The notes: generated by a model not told the origin, from the letters alone. A stretch of 37,356 nt of DNA from CAZPDM01 sp964585305 (GCA_964585305.1 CAZPDM010000036.1:1-37356); one strand, 5' to 3'. Numbered from the stretch's first letter, positions 8,373-16,920 are shown. Made by a program: numbers and translations.

Positions 8373-8534
8373 ATGGAATTTTTTCTTACTATTTTGCCTT
8401 TATGTTATCTTATTGGAATGATCTTGGGTTTATTGTATCAGGAGTCCTTGATTAAGAGCTTTATTAAAGGAATGAAAGCATTTTTTATAATAACGGTAGG
8501 TATGGGCTTATTGTTTTTTTTTCTTTCTTTTTAG
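8373..8534 (+). CDS. Small double-pass membrane protein, 53 aa
   Basis: The 53-residue frame begins MEFFLTILPLCYLIGMILGL and ends in a second hydrophobic run (FFIITVGMGLLFFFLSF). The two predicted membrane helices are joined by a short basic loop. AAGG lies about ten bases before the ATG and a good promoter is at 8280-8307. Its stop is nine bases before the ABC ATPase start, so the two are almost surely co-transcribed. I do not recognise a family. It may be a subunit or regulator of the ABC protein, by position only. Confidence 0.7.
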   Translation: MEFFLTILPLCYLIGMILGLLYQESLIKSFIKGMKAFFIITVGMGLLFFFLSF

Positions 8535-8543
8535 GTTAATAAG

Positions 8544-10130
8544 ATGGGAAATACAATTTCTAATAATTGGATTTTAAAAGTTATAAAATTGTCAGCTAAA
8601 TTTGGAGAAAACTGTCGAGCTATTTTTCAAGAGATTTCTTTTGAAATTCCAAAATATTGTATCTATGGTATTTTTGGTGCAACTGGATGTGGAAAATCAA
8701 CATTAGCCCAAACAATTATAGGATTTGTTCCAAATCACTATTTATCCGGAAAAATTTTATTAAGCATAAAAAATGAACAAATAAATTTATTAGACAAAAA
8801 TATTGATTGGAAAACATTACGAGGAAAAAAAATCGTTTATGTTCCGCAAGATACTTATAAAAATCTAAACCCTTATGAAAAAATCTTCCAGCAGTTGCAA
8901 CGTGTATATGAACAGACTCAAAAAAATAATAATGTCCAAGATATTCCTAGCTTATCTGAAATTATTAAGATGGTACAATTGGATTTCAATTTATTAGAAT
9001 ACTACCCTTATAATCTTTCAGCAGGATTACGACAACGATGTGCTTTAGCTTGTGCCTTTGCCGCCCAACCAGAATTGCTTATACTTGATGAACCTATGTC
9101 TGCAATGGATCATCATGGACGTATCCATCTTATGGAGACATTAGAAACTTATTCAAAATCTCATACTGTTTTATTGATTTCGCATGAAAATCCTCAATAC
9201 CATTCGATGATTCCTAAAGAAAATCGTTTTTACTTTCCTATTTCTGATTTATTAAGCTCAAATATTGAATCGACTGCTCGATTGCCAACAACCTCATTTC
9301 CTAAGCAATCCACACCAAGATTGCCCACGCTTAGTTTTACGAAACAAATAACCCCACGTATTCCTACTATTGCTATGCCTATAGTTCAGGAAAATACTAA
9401 ATTTAATTATGGCGATATATCCGTTAATAATCAAAAACAAAATGAGCTTTTACGATTGGATAACATTACAAAAATTTGGGATGGTTATATTGTTTTTGAA
9501 CGATTTAATTTTTCAATGCAAACCGGGCAATGGCTTTATTTTGAAGGCCATAATGGGTGTGGAAAAACTACATTGCTCAATATTATGCTAGGTATCGTTC
9601 GTCCAGAAGAAGGAAATTTTTTTTGGAAAAACCAGATTATTCCCTGGAAAAAACTAAAACAAAATAGTCAACGATATATTCATTCAGTTTTCCAAGATGT
9701 TTATACTTCTTTTAATCCACGTCGTACAGTTGCTCAAACACTAGAAGAAATCTCGGAACAAATTCCTACTCATCATCGATGGGAAATTGAAACTTATCGA
9801 CAAAAATTATGGGATGATTTTGAATTACCTTCTTTTCTTTGGAATTCCTTCCCATGGCAGCTATCTTATGGCCAGCAAAAGCGTTTGGCTATTTTACGTT
9901 GTTTATTAGAATACCGTCGCAGTCAACTCATATATGGTGGGGAACATTTGCTTGTTTTAGATGAAGCTTTATCTGGCATTCATCGCGAATTACGCAAAAA
10001 AATGATAGATATTCTTTTTGATTTCAAAGCACAACATTCTTTTTCTATTATATGGGTTGCTCATGAAGATATTGCATTAAAAGATATTTGCGATACTAGC
10101 TATAATATAGCAAAAATGGCAGGATTTTAA
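8544..10130 (+). CDS. Double ABC transporter ATPase (DppD-DppF-like fusion)
   Basis: Two nucleotide-binding domains lie in one 528-residue chain. NBD1 has Walker A GATGCGKST (45-53), Q-loop VPQD (100-103), signature LSAGL (158-162), Walker B LLILDEP and His214. NBD2 has Walker A GHNGCGKTT (335-343), signature LSYGQQ, Walker B LLVLDEA and a switch His in VAHED. The YVPQD....LNPYEKI and FQDVY.SFNPRRTV patterns resemble peptide/nickel-type importers. The linker (246-283) holds a 13-residue tandem repeat. No permease or binding protein is nearby, so the substrate is unknown. If the small membrane protein is not a partner, membrane subunits must be encoded elsewhere. Confidence 0.85.
   Translation: MGNTISNNWILKVIKLSAKFGENCRAIFQEISFEIPKYCIYGIFGATGCGKSTLAQTIIGFVPNHYLSGKILLSIKNEQINLLDKNIDWKTLRGKKIVYVPQDTYKNLNPYEKIFQQLQRVYEQTQKNNNVQDIPSLSEIIKMVQLDFNLLEYYPYNLSAGLRQRCALACAFAAQPELLILDEPMSAMDHHGRIHLMETLETYSKSHTVLLISHENPQYHSMIPKENRFYFPISDLLSSNIESTARLPTTSFPKQSTPRLPTLSFTKQITPRIPTIAMPIVQENTKFNYGDISVNNQKQNELLRLDNITKIWDGYIVFERFNFSMQTGQWLYFEGHNGCGKTTLLNIMLGIVRPEEGNFFWKNQIIPWKKLKQNSQRYIHSVFQDVYTSFNPRRTVAQTLEEISEQIPTHHRWEIETYRQKLWDDFELPSFLWNSFPWQLSYGQQKRLAILRCLLEYRRSQLIYGGEHLLVLDEALSGIHRELRKKMIDILFDFKAQHSFSIIWVAHEDIALKDICDTSYNIAKMAGF
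9279..9380 (+). repeat. 13-residue tandem repeat in the inter-NBD linker
   Basis: Two full units and a partial third repeat at 39-base spacing (9279, 9318, 9357). The consensus is R-[LI]-P-T-x-[SA]-[FM]-x-K-Q-x-T-P. The DNA of the units has diverged, so the repeat is conserved mainly as protein and lies between the two ATPase domains. Confidence 0.75.
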
Positions 10131-10170
10131 AAAAACAAACACCATTAAAACTTAGTGGTGTTTGTTTTTT
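10130..10170. terminator. Bidirectional terminator between convergent genes
   Basis: Perfect 15-bp arms (10130-10144 and 10156-10170) with core ACACCA/TGGTGT have an A run on the left and a T run on the right. It overlaps the ABC gene stop and lies five bases before the trehalase stop, serving both. Confidence 0.9.
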
Positions 10171-10174
10171 GGTT

Positions 10175-12172
10175 TTAAAAATTTACTTTTTCTGGCGGCG
10201 TGAGATTTTTTAAATCGTTTTTCCATTTTTCTGAAAGATAACTTAATCCAACTTGATAGGATGCGTTCATCCAACCAAATCCTTCTTTAGTCATATAGGA
10301 AAATTTAGTCCCAACATTCCCATATTCTGCAAAGACTGCATGAGATTGTTTTACAACATCAAATTTTTCCGGGATTGTACCATTATAATCAACAGCGTTT
10401 TTTGTAATTGTATAAAGCCACTTATAAATAAGTCTGTCTGCTATTTCTATGATATTGTAATTATACAATCCTTTCCATATAAGCATTTGATGTGGTGCCC
10501 ATCCATTAGGATAATCCCATTGTCGCTCTGCACCTTTTATTCCATATTTTTCTAAACTAATTTTTGCACTACTTAGAATTCCTCCATTACTTTCCAAATA
10601 GGGCAAAGCATAGTATAGTAATTTTTTTGCCTGTTCTTCATTTAAAATTTTAGTTTTAGGATTATCTGAATGACAAGCCCAAAGAGGATAGAACATTGTT
10701 GCACTGATGTAATCTGATTGTGTTGCATGAGGAATGTGGTAATCAAAAAACATATTTTTTTCTGGATTCCACAGATATTTAAGTATGAGTGATTTTCTTT
10801 TTTCCGCTTGAGCATACCAAATTTCGCTTGATTCATTTTCTATATCATCGCAAAAAATTTCTTTTATCATAAATGCAATATCAAGCTCATATTTATAAAG
10901 TATAGAGTTTAAATCAACAGTAACAAAATCAGCACAGCTATCTTTGCCATCTATTCTCCAACGATATGTCGTATCATGTCCAGACTCTCTTACTGCACAA
11001 TCATGGAGAAAAAATATATCTAATTCTGATTCTTGAATTTCGCCAGCTTTATATTTTTTTTCAAATTCAGTTAAAGAAAGTTTATGCTTTTCTGCATAAG
11101 GAGTAAGTACAATATCGAAATGGCCAGGTTCTACTTCTGGAGGAATGCCTGCACCTTTCATTCCATAATAGCGATTTAATCCAATATCAGTTAATCGATC
11201 TTTATTCATCCAGACATCACGATATTCTTTTATTGCTGCAAAAAGAACTTTTTTGAGCCATTGTTTTGAAATTTCTGTTTTAGGTAGTTCGTTATATACT
11301 GCAAGTGCCATAGATGTTAAAAATGGCGGTTGAGATCGATTTAAATAATAACTTCTATTTGCATTAAGAATTTTTCCATAATTCTCTATTTCATAGACAA
11401 AATTATCTACCATTGCTTTTGCCAATAATACTTTTTTATCTGCAATAAGACCAAGTGATTCAAAATAACTGTCCCAACCATACATTTCATTAAATCTGCC
11501 TCCTGGGACGACAAAAGGAATTCCTTGTATTTCTCCAAACTCATTTTTCTCTAAAGCAAGTGGCAGTAATCCATGTTTTCCTTCTAATTCTTTAAAAGTA
11601 GTGGCATTTATATGCTCTGGTAAGCGGATAACATGCAAAGTAATATCTTTTAGCTCTTTAGCATAGTTTGAAAAATAATCATATCCAAATTTATCATGAT
11701 ATGAAACATATAAATACTTGGTTGTGCTACTGGGAATTTTGCTATCTTCAAGTACTTCCATAAGATTTTTTGTATCTATTTTGCGAGTGAGTCCGCTCCA
11801 ATAATACTCTCTGATCATTCTTGAAATACGTTGAACTGGTTCTTCAAAAATTCTTTCTAAGAGAATAGTTGCTTTTTTTTCTTTAAGTTCTTTTTTTAAA
11901 GTTAATTCTTGAAGAAGATTCGATAGATAATATGTTCCGGCAATATTATAGATTTTATTATCTATTGTTTTCAATTCGAAGTTTCTATCTCCTCTTTTAC
12001 TATTTTCGATAAAAAAATCGTCAACTGTAATTTTTTTATCGTTATCAGTGTCTTCATCTTCTAATAGATTATTTAGAACTTGTTCGGTTTCTACCTCAAT
12101 TGTCTCTGCTTGAAGACAAAAAATAGAGGAAATAGTTAAGGATAAGATAATCATTGGTTTTAACAATTTCAT
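10175..12172 (-). CDS. Secreted trehalase (GH37) of the fungal neutral type
   Basis: It hydrolyses alpha,alpha-trehalose to two glucoses, here probably in the periplasm. A signal peptide ends near A22. Both trehalase signatures are intact: PGGRFNEMYGWDSY (223-236) and QWDYPNGWAP (551-560). D400 (RESGHD) and E602 (PEKFDV) fit the catalytic acid and base. Residues 41-52 (DTDNDKKITVDD) form a calcium-type loop matching the DTDxNxQITIED motif of fungal neutral trehalases. From about 75 to the end it tracks fungal Nth1 better than E. coli TreA, for example GIPPEVEPGHFD and KYELDIA. The regulatory N-terminal extension of the yeast enzyme is missing. No Shine-Dalgarno is visible; a hairpin ends 12 bases before the ATG. 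Confidence 0.9.
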   Translation of the reverse strand: MKLLKPMIILSLTISSIFCLQAETIEVETEQVLNNLLEDEDTDNDKKITVDDFFIENSKRGDRNFELKTIDNKIYNIAGTYYLSNLLQELTLKKELKEKKATILLERIFEEPVQRISRMIREYYWSGLTRKIDTKNLMEVLEDSKIPSSTTKYLYVSYHDKFGYDYFSNYAKELKDITLHVIRLPEHINATTFKELEGKHGLLPLALEKNEFGEIQGIPFVVPGGRFNEMYGWDSYFESLGLIADKKVLLAKAMVDNFVYEIENYGKILNANRSYYLNRSQPPFLTSMALAVYNELPKTEISKQWLKKVLFAAIKEYRDVWMNKDRLTDIGLNRYYGMKGAGIPPEVEPGHFDIVLTPYAEKHKLSLTEFEKKYKAGEIQESELDIFFLHDCAVRESGHDTTYRWRIDGKDSCADFVTVDLNSILYKYELDIAFMIKEIFCDDIENESSEIWYAQAEKRKSLILKYLWNPEKNMFFDYHIPHATQSDYISATMFYPLWACHSDNPKTKILNEEQAKKLLYYALPYLESNGGILSSAKISLEKYGIKGAERQWDYPNGWAPHQMLIWKGLYNYNIIEIADRLIYKWLYTITKNAVDYNGTIPEKFDVVKQSHAVFAEYGNVGTKFSYMTKEGFGWMNASYQVGLSYLSEKWKNDLKNLTPPEKVNF

Positions 12173-12184
12173 AAAAAATTTTAT

Positions 12185-12219
12185 AGATTGTTGCTTCTCT
12201 TTATGAAGAGCAACAATCT
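12185..12219 (-). promoter_or_regulatory. Bulged hairpin in the trehalase leader
   Basis: On the minus strand a 9-bp outer stem (CAACAATCT/AGATTGTTG) plus a 5-bp inner stem (AAGAG/CTCTT) with a 3-base bulge form a hairpin. ATAAAATTTTTT follows, running directly into the trehalase ATG. It could be a second terminator for the upstream operon or an attenuator in the trehalase leader. Confidence 0.5.
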
Positions 12220-12232
12220 ATTTTCCTTATAT

Positions 12233-12257
12233 AAAAAAACTTGTACTTTTTTACAAG
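12233..12257 (-). terminator. Rho-independent terminator after the GspE-type gene
   Basis: On the minus strand CTTGTA-AAAAAG-TACAAG is followed by seven T residues (12233-12239 on the plus strand is all A). It lies about 22 bases past the gspE-type stop. Confidence 0.85.
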
Positions 12258-12279
12258 CATAAATTTTGTTTTAAATGGG

Positions 12280-14652
12280 TTACTTAATACATACAGAGCG
12301 GACTTGTGCCATGTCTGTATTGCCACGGAATACCTTAATAATCCCGTCTTGTTTAAGAGTAATCATTCCATCTTTGATAGCTTGATTTCTCATTTCTTCA
12401 ACAGATGCTTTACGTTGAATCATTCGTTTCATAGTATCAGTGCCTAAGAGTAATTCATGGATACCCATACGTCCTTTATATCCAGCACCATTACAAGCCT
12501 GGCAACTTCCCCCACTAGACGCTTGGTAAAATTTTAAGTCTTCTCTATATGGAAATTTCTCTTTAGGAAAATTTTCTGCGCCATATTCTAATACTAATTC
12601 TTCATAATATTCTTGAGTTACTGAGTGTGTTTTTTTACATTCTTTACAAAGAGTTCTTACCAAACGTTGTGCTAATACACCTAACAAGGCATCTGCAAAG
12701 TTAAAGGGATCAATATCTAAATCAAGTAAACGAATAATTGTTTCTGGTGCGCTATTAGTATGCAAAGTACTGAACACTAAGTGTCCAGTAAGAGAGGCCT
12801 CAATACCAATGGAAGCAGTTTCAAAATCACGCATTTCACCAACCATGATAACATCGGGATCAGCACGTAAAAAAGAACGTAATGCTGTAGCAAAAGTGAA
12901 TCCAATAACAGGAAGTACTTGTACTTGGCGTAAACCTTCTTGGGTGATTTCAACAGGATCTTCTGCTGTCCAAATTTTAAGATCAGGTTTATTAATATAT
13001 CCTAAAGCAGAATGAAGAGATGTTGTTTTTCCTGATCCTGTTGGCCCAACAACCAAAACAATACCATAAGGCATATTGATAATTTTAGTAAATTCATCAA
13101 AATTTCGTTCCAAAAGCCCAAGTTTTTCCAGTGGAATTGGCTTGCTAGCGGCTAGAATGCGTAATACAACATCTTCGTTTCCACCCACTGTAGGGATTGT
13201 AGCAACACGTAATTCTATATCTGGCCCGCCATATTTTTTAAGTTGGATTTTTCCATCCTGTGGTTTTCTGCGTTCAGAAATATCCATCATAGCCATAATT
13301 TTAATACGACTGACCAAAGCACGTTTTATAGCAGCAGGAAATTTTTGCAATATAGTACAATCACCATCTATACGTACACGTACCAATAAATCTTTTTTAC
13401 CCATACCAGGCTCAATATGAATATCTGAAGCATTCATTTTATAAGCATCTGTCAGTATTTGATTTACTAGTTTGACTACAGTGTTATCCATTTCTTCTTC
13501 GCTCTCTGCGGCTTCTAAAGCTGCTTCAGCTTGTCCGGTTTGAGCGTCGTCTTTTATTTCTTCAATAAGACTTTGCAAGCTGTTTTTAGGCTCTTCAGAT
13601 TCTTGTTTTTCTGCTCCAAAAAAGTAATCTATCGTTTTTGCAATATCTTCTCTAATGCTAACTAGTATCTTGGGAGTTTTTTGTGGAAAATATCTTCGGA
13701 TATCATCCAATTTTTCAAGCGCACGAGGATTGTCCATAGCGACAACTACTGTAGAATCTTCTGTTCTCAATGGGACCCAAATATGAGTACGCAAATAATT
13801 TGCATCTACCACAGTGAGTAATTCTTTTGGAATAGGCAATTTAGCCTGATATTCAAAGAAAGGAACTTTATAAAAAGTACTTAATGCACGTCCAATATCT
13901 TCTTTTCTTACTTTAAACTTATTCATCAAAATAAATGATATGGATTGGTTTTGTTCCCTACTGATTTGCACTGCCTGTTCAATTTCTTTAGCAAGTACAA
14001 TATTTTCAGCGGTTAGAAGATCAAAAATATTTAACTGGCGACGTTGGATTTTATTTTGATTATGGAATGCAATTGCTAATGTCTCGCATATTTCTCCCAC
14101 TGCTTGTATATCTTCTGCTGTAAAAATTTCGCCGCTTTTTTTGTTAATAAGCTGCATAACACCAAGAAGTTTTCCACTAAATAAAATTGGAGCTGCTAGA
14201 ACTTGACGTGTACGAAATCCACTTTGCATATCATAATCGCGATTAAATTGTAGGCTGGCATTGATTGATGAAAGTTCTTTTATATCGTAAGCATCTTTAA
14301 TTGCAAGAACCATTTTGTTCTGAGCTACATATCCTGCTATACTATTGTTATTTATTGGGATACGAAATTCTTTAATTTCTTCTCCTGCTTTTATCTTAGA
14401 GTATATTTGCTTTTCATCTTCTGTTACCGCATATAAAGTAATACGATTTGCATCAACAAGACCTAATATTTGATCTTTTAAATCTAGCAAAATAGAATCT
14501 ATATTAGGAGATGAATGTATTTGATTGATAATTTTATGAAGACGTTTTTCAAAAGCAATTCTATCTTTTAGTTCTGTCATAGAAGCAGTTGAAAAACTCA
14601 TTGTTTTACTAAGCGAATTTGCATCATCCGAACGTTTATTAAACAAAGCCAT
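12280..14652 (-). CDS. GspE/PilB-family ATPase with N-terminal GAF domain
   Basis: This is the hexameric motor ATPase of a type II secretion or type IV pilus machine. Order in 790 residues: short head, GAF domain (about 30-200), MshEN-like domain (about 205-345), acidic linker (350-390) and the ATPase core. The core has Walker A GPTGSGKT (536-543), the Asp-box region around WTAEDPVE, Walker B ADPDVIMVGEMRD (597-609) and the HLVFSTLHTN box. Four zinc-binding cysteines are at C669, C672, C717 and C720. AAGGAGG sits six bases before the ATG. A GAF fusion would let a small ligand or signal reach the motor. No pilin, GspF or secretin gene is in the window, so the machine it drives is unknown. Confidence 0.92.
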   Translation of the reverse strand: MALFNKRSDDANSLSKTMSFSTASMTELKDRIAFEKRLHKIINQIHSSPNIDSILLDLKDQILGLVDANRITLYAVTEDEKQIYSKIKAGEEIKEFRIPINNNSIAGYVAQNKMVLAIKDAYDIKELSSINASLQFNRDYDMQSGFRTRQVLAAPILFSGKLLGVMQLINKKSGEIFTAEDIQAVGEICETLAIAFHNQNKIQRRQLNIFDLLTAENIVLAKEIEQAVQISREQNQSISFILMNKFKVRKEDIGRALSTFYKVPFFEYQAKLPIPKELLTVVDANYLRTHIWVPLRTEDSTVVVAMDNPRALEKLDDIRRYFPQKTPKILVSIREDIAKTIDYFFGAEKQESEEPKNSLQSLIEEIKDDAQTGQAEAALEAAESEEEMDNTVVKLVNQILTDAYKMNASDIHIEPGMGKKDLLVRVRIDGDCTILQKFPAAIKRALVSRIKIMAMMDISERRKPQDGKIQLKKYGGPDIELRVATIPTVGGNEDVVLRILAASKPIPLEKLGLLERNFDEFTKIINMPYGIVLVVGPTGSGKTTSLHSALGYINKPDLKIWTAEDPVEITQEGLRQVQVLPVIGFTFATALRSFLRADPDVIMVGEMRDFETASIGIEASLTGHLVFSTLHTNSAPETIIRLLDLDIDPFNFADALLGVLAQRLVRTLCKECKKTHSVTQEYYEELVLEYGAENFPKEKFPYREDLKFYQASSGGSCQACNGAGYKGRMGIHELLLGTDTMKRMIQRKASVEEMRNQAIKDGMITLKQDGIIKVFRGNTDMAQVRSVCIK

Positions 14653-14667
14653 ATTTCCTCCTTAATT

Positions 14668-14707
14668 TTTTGTTGACACGCATAACATGCTATGCGTGTC
14701 AACAAAA
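14668..14707 (-). promoter_or_regulatory. 17-bp perfect inverted repeat before the GspE-type gene
   Basis: The arms at 14668-14684 and 14691-14707 (TTTTGTTGACACGCATA and complement) enclose the loop ACATGC. On the minus strand it is followed not by T residues but by AAAAATT and the AAGGAGG ribosome site. It is therefore not a normal terminator. It may be an mRNA processing or stability element, or a protein-binding operator. Confidence 0.5.
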
Positions 14708-14708
14708 T

Positions 14709-15011
14709 TTAGCTTTCTTCTACTTTAGGTTCTTTACATTCACATGGAGTTTTATGACATTTAGAACAACCATTGCGATATTTATATATAGCCGAGTCTA
14801 AATCAATATTTTTAAGATTTGCTAATGTTGCTAACCATGCTAAACAATCCGCAAATTCTTCTTCAAGTTCTTTTTTTTCTCCACGATGCAGAGCACGTGC
14901 TAATTCTCCAACTTCTTCTATGAACCAAATAAAAGTTTTATCCAGTCCTCGACTGCTGTCTTTGGTATGGTACAGATCGTATATCAATTTTTGAAATTCG
15001 CCAATTTGCAT
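14709..15011 (-). CDS. MazG-like nucleotide pyrophosphohydrolase with Cys-rich tail
   Basis: The 100-residue protein has the metal-binding MazG pattern: E32-E33-x-x-E36 in FIEEVGELARAL and E52-x-x-D55 in EEEFADCLAWL, on helices typical of all-alpha NTP pyrophosphatases. This family breaks down NTPs, often non-canonical ones, to NMP and pyrophosphate. Four cysteines follow (C82, C85, C90, C92 in GCSKCHKTPCEC), probably a small zinc site. It lies between the HlyD-like gene (24 bases) and the GspE-type gene (56 bases, filled by an inverted repeat). Substrate unknown. Confidence 0.85.
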   Translation of the reverse strand: MQIGEFQKLIYDLYHTKDSSRGLDKTFIWFIEEVGELARALHRGEKKELEEEFADCLAWLATLANLKNIDLDSAIYKYRNGCSKCHKTPCECKEPKVEES

Positions 15012-15035
15012 AAACTAGCCTTTAAGATAGTATGA

Positions 15036-16880
15036 CTATTTTTTTATCGATACTTTATTTCCATCACATAAATTACTAATTCCAATTGATGCAGAAGTAA
15101 CGATATTGATACCTTCTTCTATTCCCTCTATAATTTCGACATTATCATCAATAACCATACCTAAAAGAACAGGAATTGCCCGGACAACAGCCGTTCCATT
15201 TTTTCTATTATCTTGTTCCAAAACAAAAACATTTGCTGCAGAGCCAAATTCTAATTGTTTGTCAATTGTTTGGACAATAGAAGTTTTGGGAATAAAGATT
15301 CCTTTGACTTTTTCTGGAAAACCTACTTTAATCCAAACAGGGCTTCCAATATTAAGAGTGTTAGGAAAAACTTCATCCTTAGACAAAGAAAATTTTATCC
15401 AAGTATGATTTTCATGCCATTGTATTTCTGTCATCTTTCCAGAGAGTTCTCCATTCCCCCATATACATTTTGCTTCTAAATTTTTACCTAATTGGTTAGC
15501 AAATTTAGAATAATAAATATTGCGAACATTAGCACCAAAAGCTTTTCTTAGGCTAGAAATTGTAGCTATTCTATAATTTGTTGTAACACGAGTATTTTTT
15601 TCGACAAAAATTTGCGTAATTTCGCCATCAAGAGTTGCTTTTACTGGAACTTTGGGATCTTTAGCACTATAAAAAATTTCGGCAACTATATCTCCCACTC
15701 GAACAGTCATACCCAATGAAATTCTTAATTCTACTATTGGCCCGGGTATTGGTGCTAATATATCTTGAGTCTTTTCCCAGGTTACTTGTCCTGCAAAAGT
15801 AAATTTAGGCAAATACTCTTCTTCAACAGTAGTTGTATACTGAACTGTAATTTCCTGCAAAATTACATTTGGAGCTTGTAGTAAAAATACTACTATTGTA
15901 GTGCCTAGTAAAATAATTAAACCTATTAAAATTCCCATCCAAACTGAAATTTTTTTTCCACCATTAATTGGCATTTGCTCAGTTTGCATAAAACCAGCAT
16001 CATTACTTGCTTCAGGCTCAATGGTAGGGTTTACAATGATGCTTTTATCATGTCTGATTTGGGCATTCTCTATCCAACGTTTTGTAATAGGTGCTGAAGC
16101 AGGTTTGGGATTAGGAATAATTTCAGTTTTGGAATCTTTTGGTGTGCCATTTTCTACGCCATTTGTATTAGGATTTACGTTTTCTTTAGTGGCTGAAATG
16201 GAAGCAACAGGTTGTTTTGGTGCAATTTCTTTTGTTGGTGCAGACATTCCAGGTTTGGAAGATTCTTTTGTTCCTCCTGTCTTTGCAGCAGGGACAACAA
16301 TAATTGGAGGTTTTTCTTTTTTTCCCAGTTGTTTTGTCGATAATTCTTTAATTTCTTCTTCAACTTCTTTAAGTTGATTAAATTCATCCTCTCCATATTC
16401 TTGAGTAGGAATTTTATGAGCAGAATTTTGATTTAGTTCTACAGGAGTTTGTTGGAGTTCTTGTATTTGTTTAGTGGGAACGGGAATTGCTATTTCTTCT
16501 CCGAATACTAGATTTTGCGCAGTTTTTACGACTGTATCATTTTCTTGTGGAACGGCAGTTATTTCTTTTCCTAATAATTCTTCTTTGCTAGCGAATACAC
16601 TTTTAGATAAAAATAAACTTTCAAAAGTATTATCCGTACTTTCATAAAGACTTTCATCAATAAGATGTTCAGAGGGGGTTTCCAAATTTTGCGAAGGTGT
16701 ATTCGACTTTGAAGTTTTTTGCAAAGAAACTTTGGCTAGATTATCTTCAGAGTCTCGAACAGGCTCGTCAAAAGGAAGATCTTCTTCTTCAAAATTTTTT
16801 CCAGTTTTTTCTTGTTTAATTTTTCGTACTTCTTGACCTATGACACGGTTTTTCTTTTTTTTATCATCTAATTCTTCCAT
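15036..16880 (-). CDS. HlyD-like single-pass membrane protein with long cytoplasmic tail
   Basis: The 614-residue protein starts with about 310 residues of low-complexity sequence rich in Glu, Lys, Pro, Thr and Asn, likely disordered and cytoplasmic. One membrane helix follows (about 312-334, VWMGILIGLIILLGTTIVVF). The periplasmic part resembles membrane-fusion proteins: a lipoyl-like segment (ILAPIPGPIVELRISLGMTV) and its second half (DGEITQIFVEKNTRV), then beta-barrel-like regions. The coiled-coil hairpin of tripartite adaptors is short or missing. No transporter adjoins it. AGTTTGG and GGAG favour the ATG at 16880; the longest frame starts at 16892. It shares the HEAT-MazG-GspE operon. Confidence 0.7.
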   Translation of the reverse strand: MEELDDKKKKNRVIGQEVRKIKQEKTGKNFEEEDLPFDEPVRDSEDNLAKVSLQKTSKSNTPSQNLETPSEHLIDESLYESTDNTFESLFLSKSVFASKEELLGKEITAVPQENDTVVKTAQNLVFGEEIAIPVPTKQIQELQQTPVELNQNSAHKIPTQEYGEDEFNQLKEVEEEIKELSTKQLGKKEKPPIIVVPAAKTGGTKESSKPGMSAPTKEIAPKQPVASISATKENVNPNTNGVENGTPKDSKTEIIPNPKPASAPITKRWIENAQIRHDKSIIVNPTIEPEASNDAGFMQTEQMPINGGKKISVWMGILIGLIILLGTTIVVFLLQAPNVILQEITVQYTTTVEEEYLPKFTFAGQVTWEKTQDILAPIPGPIVELRISLGMTVRVGDIVAEIFYSAKDPKVPVKATLDGEITQIFVEKNTRVTTNYRIATISSLRKAFGANVRNIYYSKFANQLGKNLEAKCIWGNGELSGKMTEIQWHENHTWIKFSLSKDEVFPNTLNIGSPVWIKVGFPEKVKGIFIPKTSIVQTIDKQLEFGSAANVFVLEQDNRKNGTAVVRAIPVLLGMVIDDNVEIIEGIEEGINIVTSASIGISNLCDGNKVSIKK

Positions 16881-16920
16881 ACCAAACTCCATTTCAGCTT
16901 TTTGGAATATTAAATTTTTT

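Noticed and set aside
9279..9380. Possible CRISPR-like or minisatellite DNA repeat
   Set aside because: The 39-base periodic units are in frame, diverged at DNA level and inside a coding linker; there are no spacers.
12002..12060. Dockerin (cellulosome) repeat in the trehalase head
   Set aside because: Only one calcium-type loop is present, without the second dockerin repeat, and the context matches the neutral-trehalase calcium motif better.
13076..13420. 114-codon plus-strand frame opposite the GspE-type gene
   Set aside because: It lies entirely antisense to the conserved ATPase core, which clearly is the coding strand.
15901..16377. 158-codon plus-strand open frame opposite the HlyD-like gene
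   Set aside because: It is antisense to the low-complexity Lys/Pro/Thr-rich coding region, whose codon bias keeps the opposite frame open. It has no ribosome site or recognisable protein pattern.
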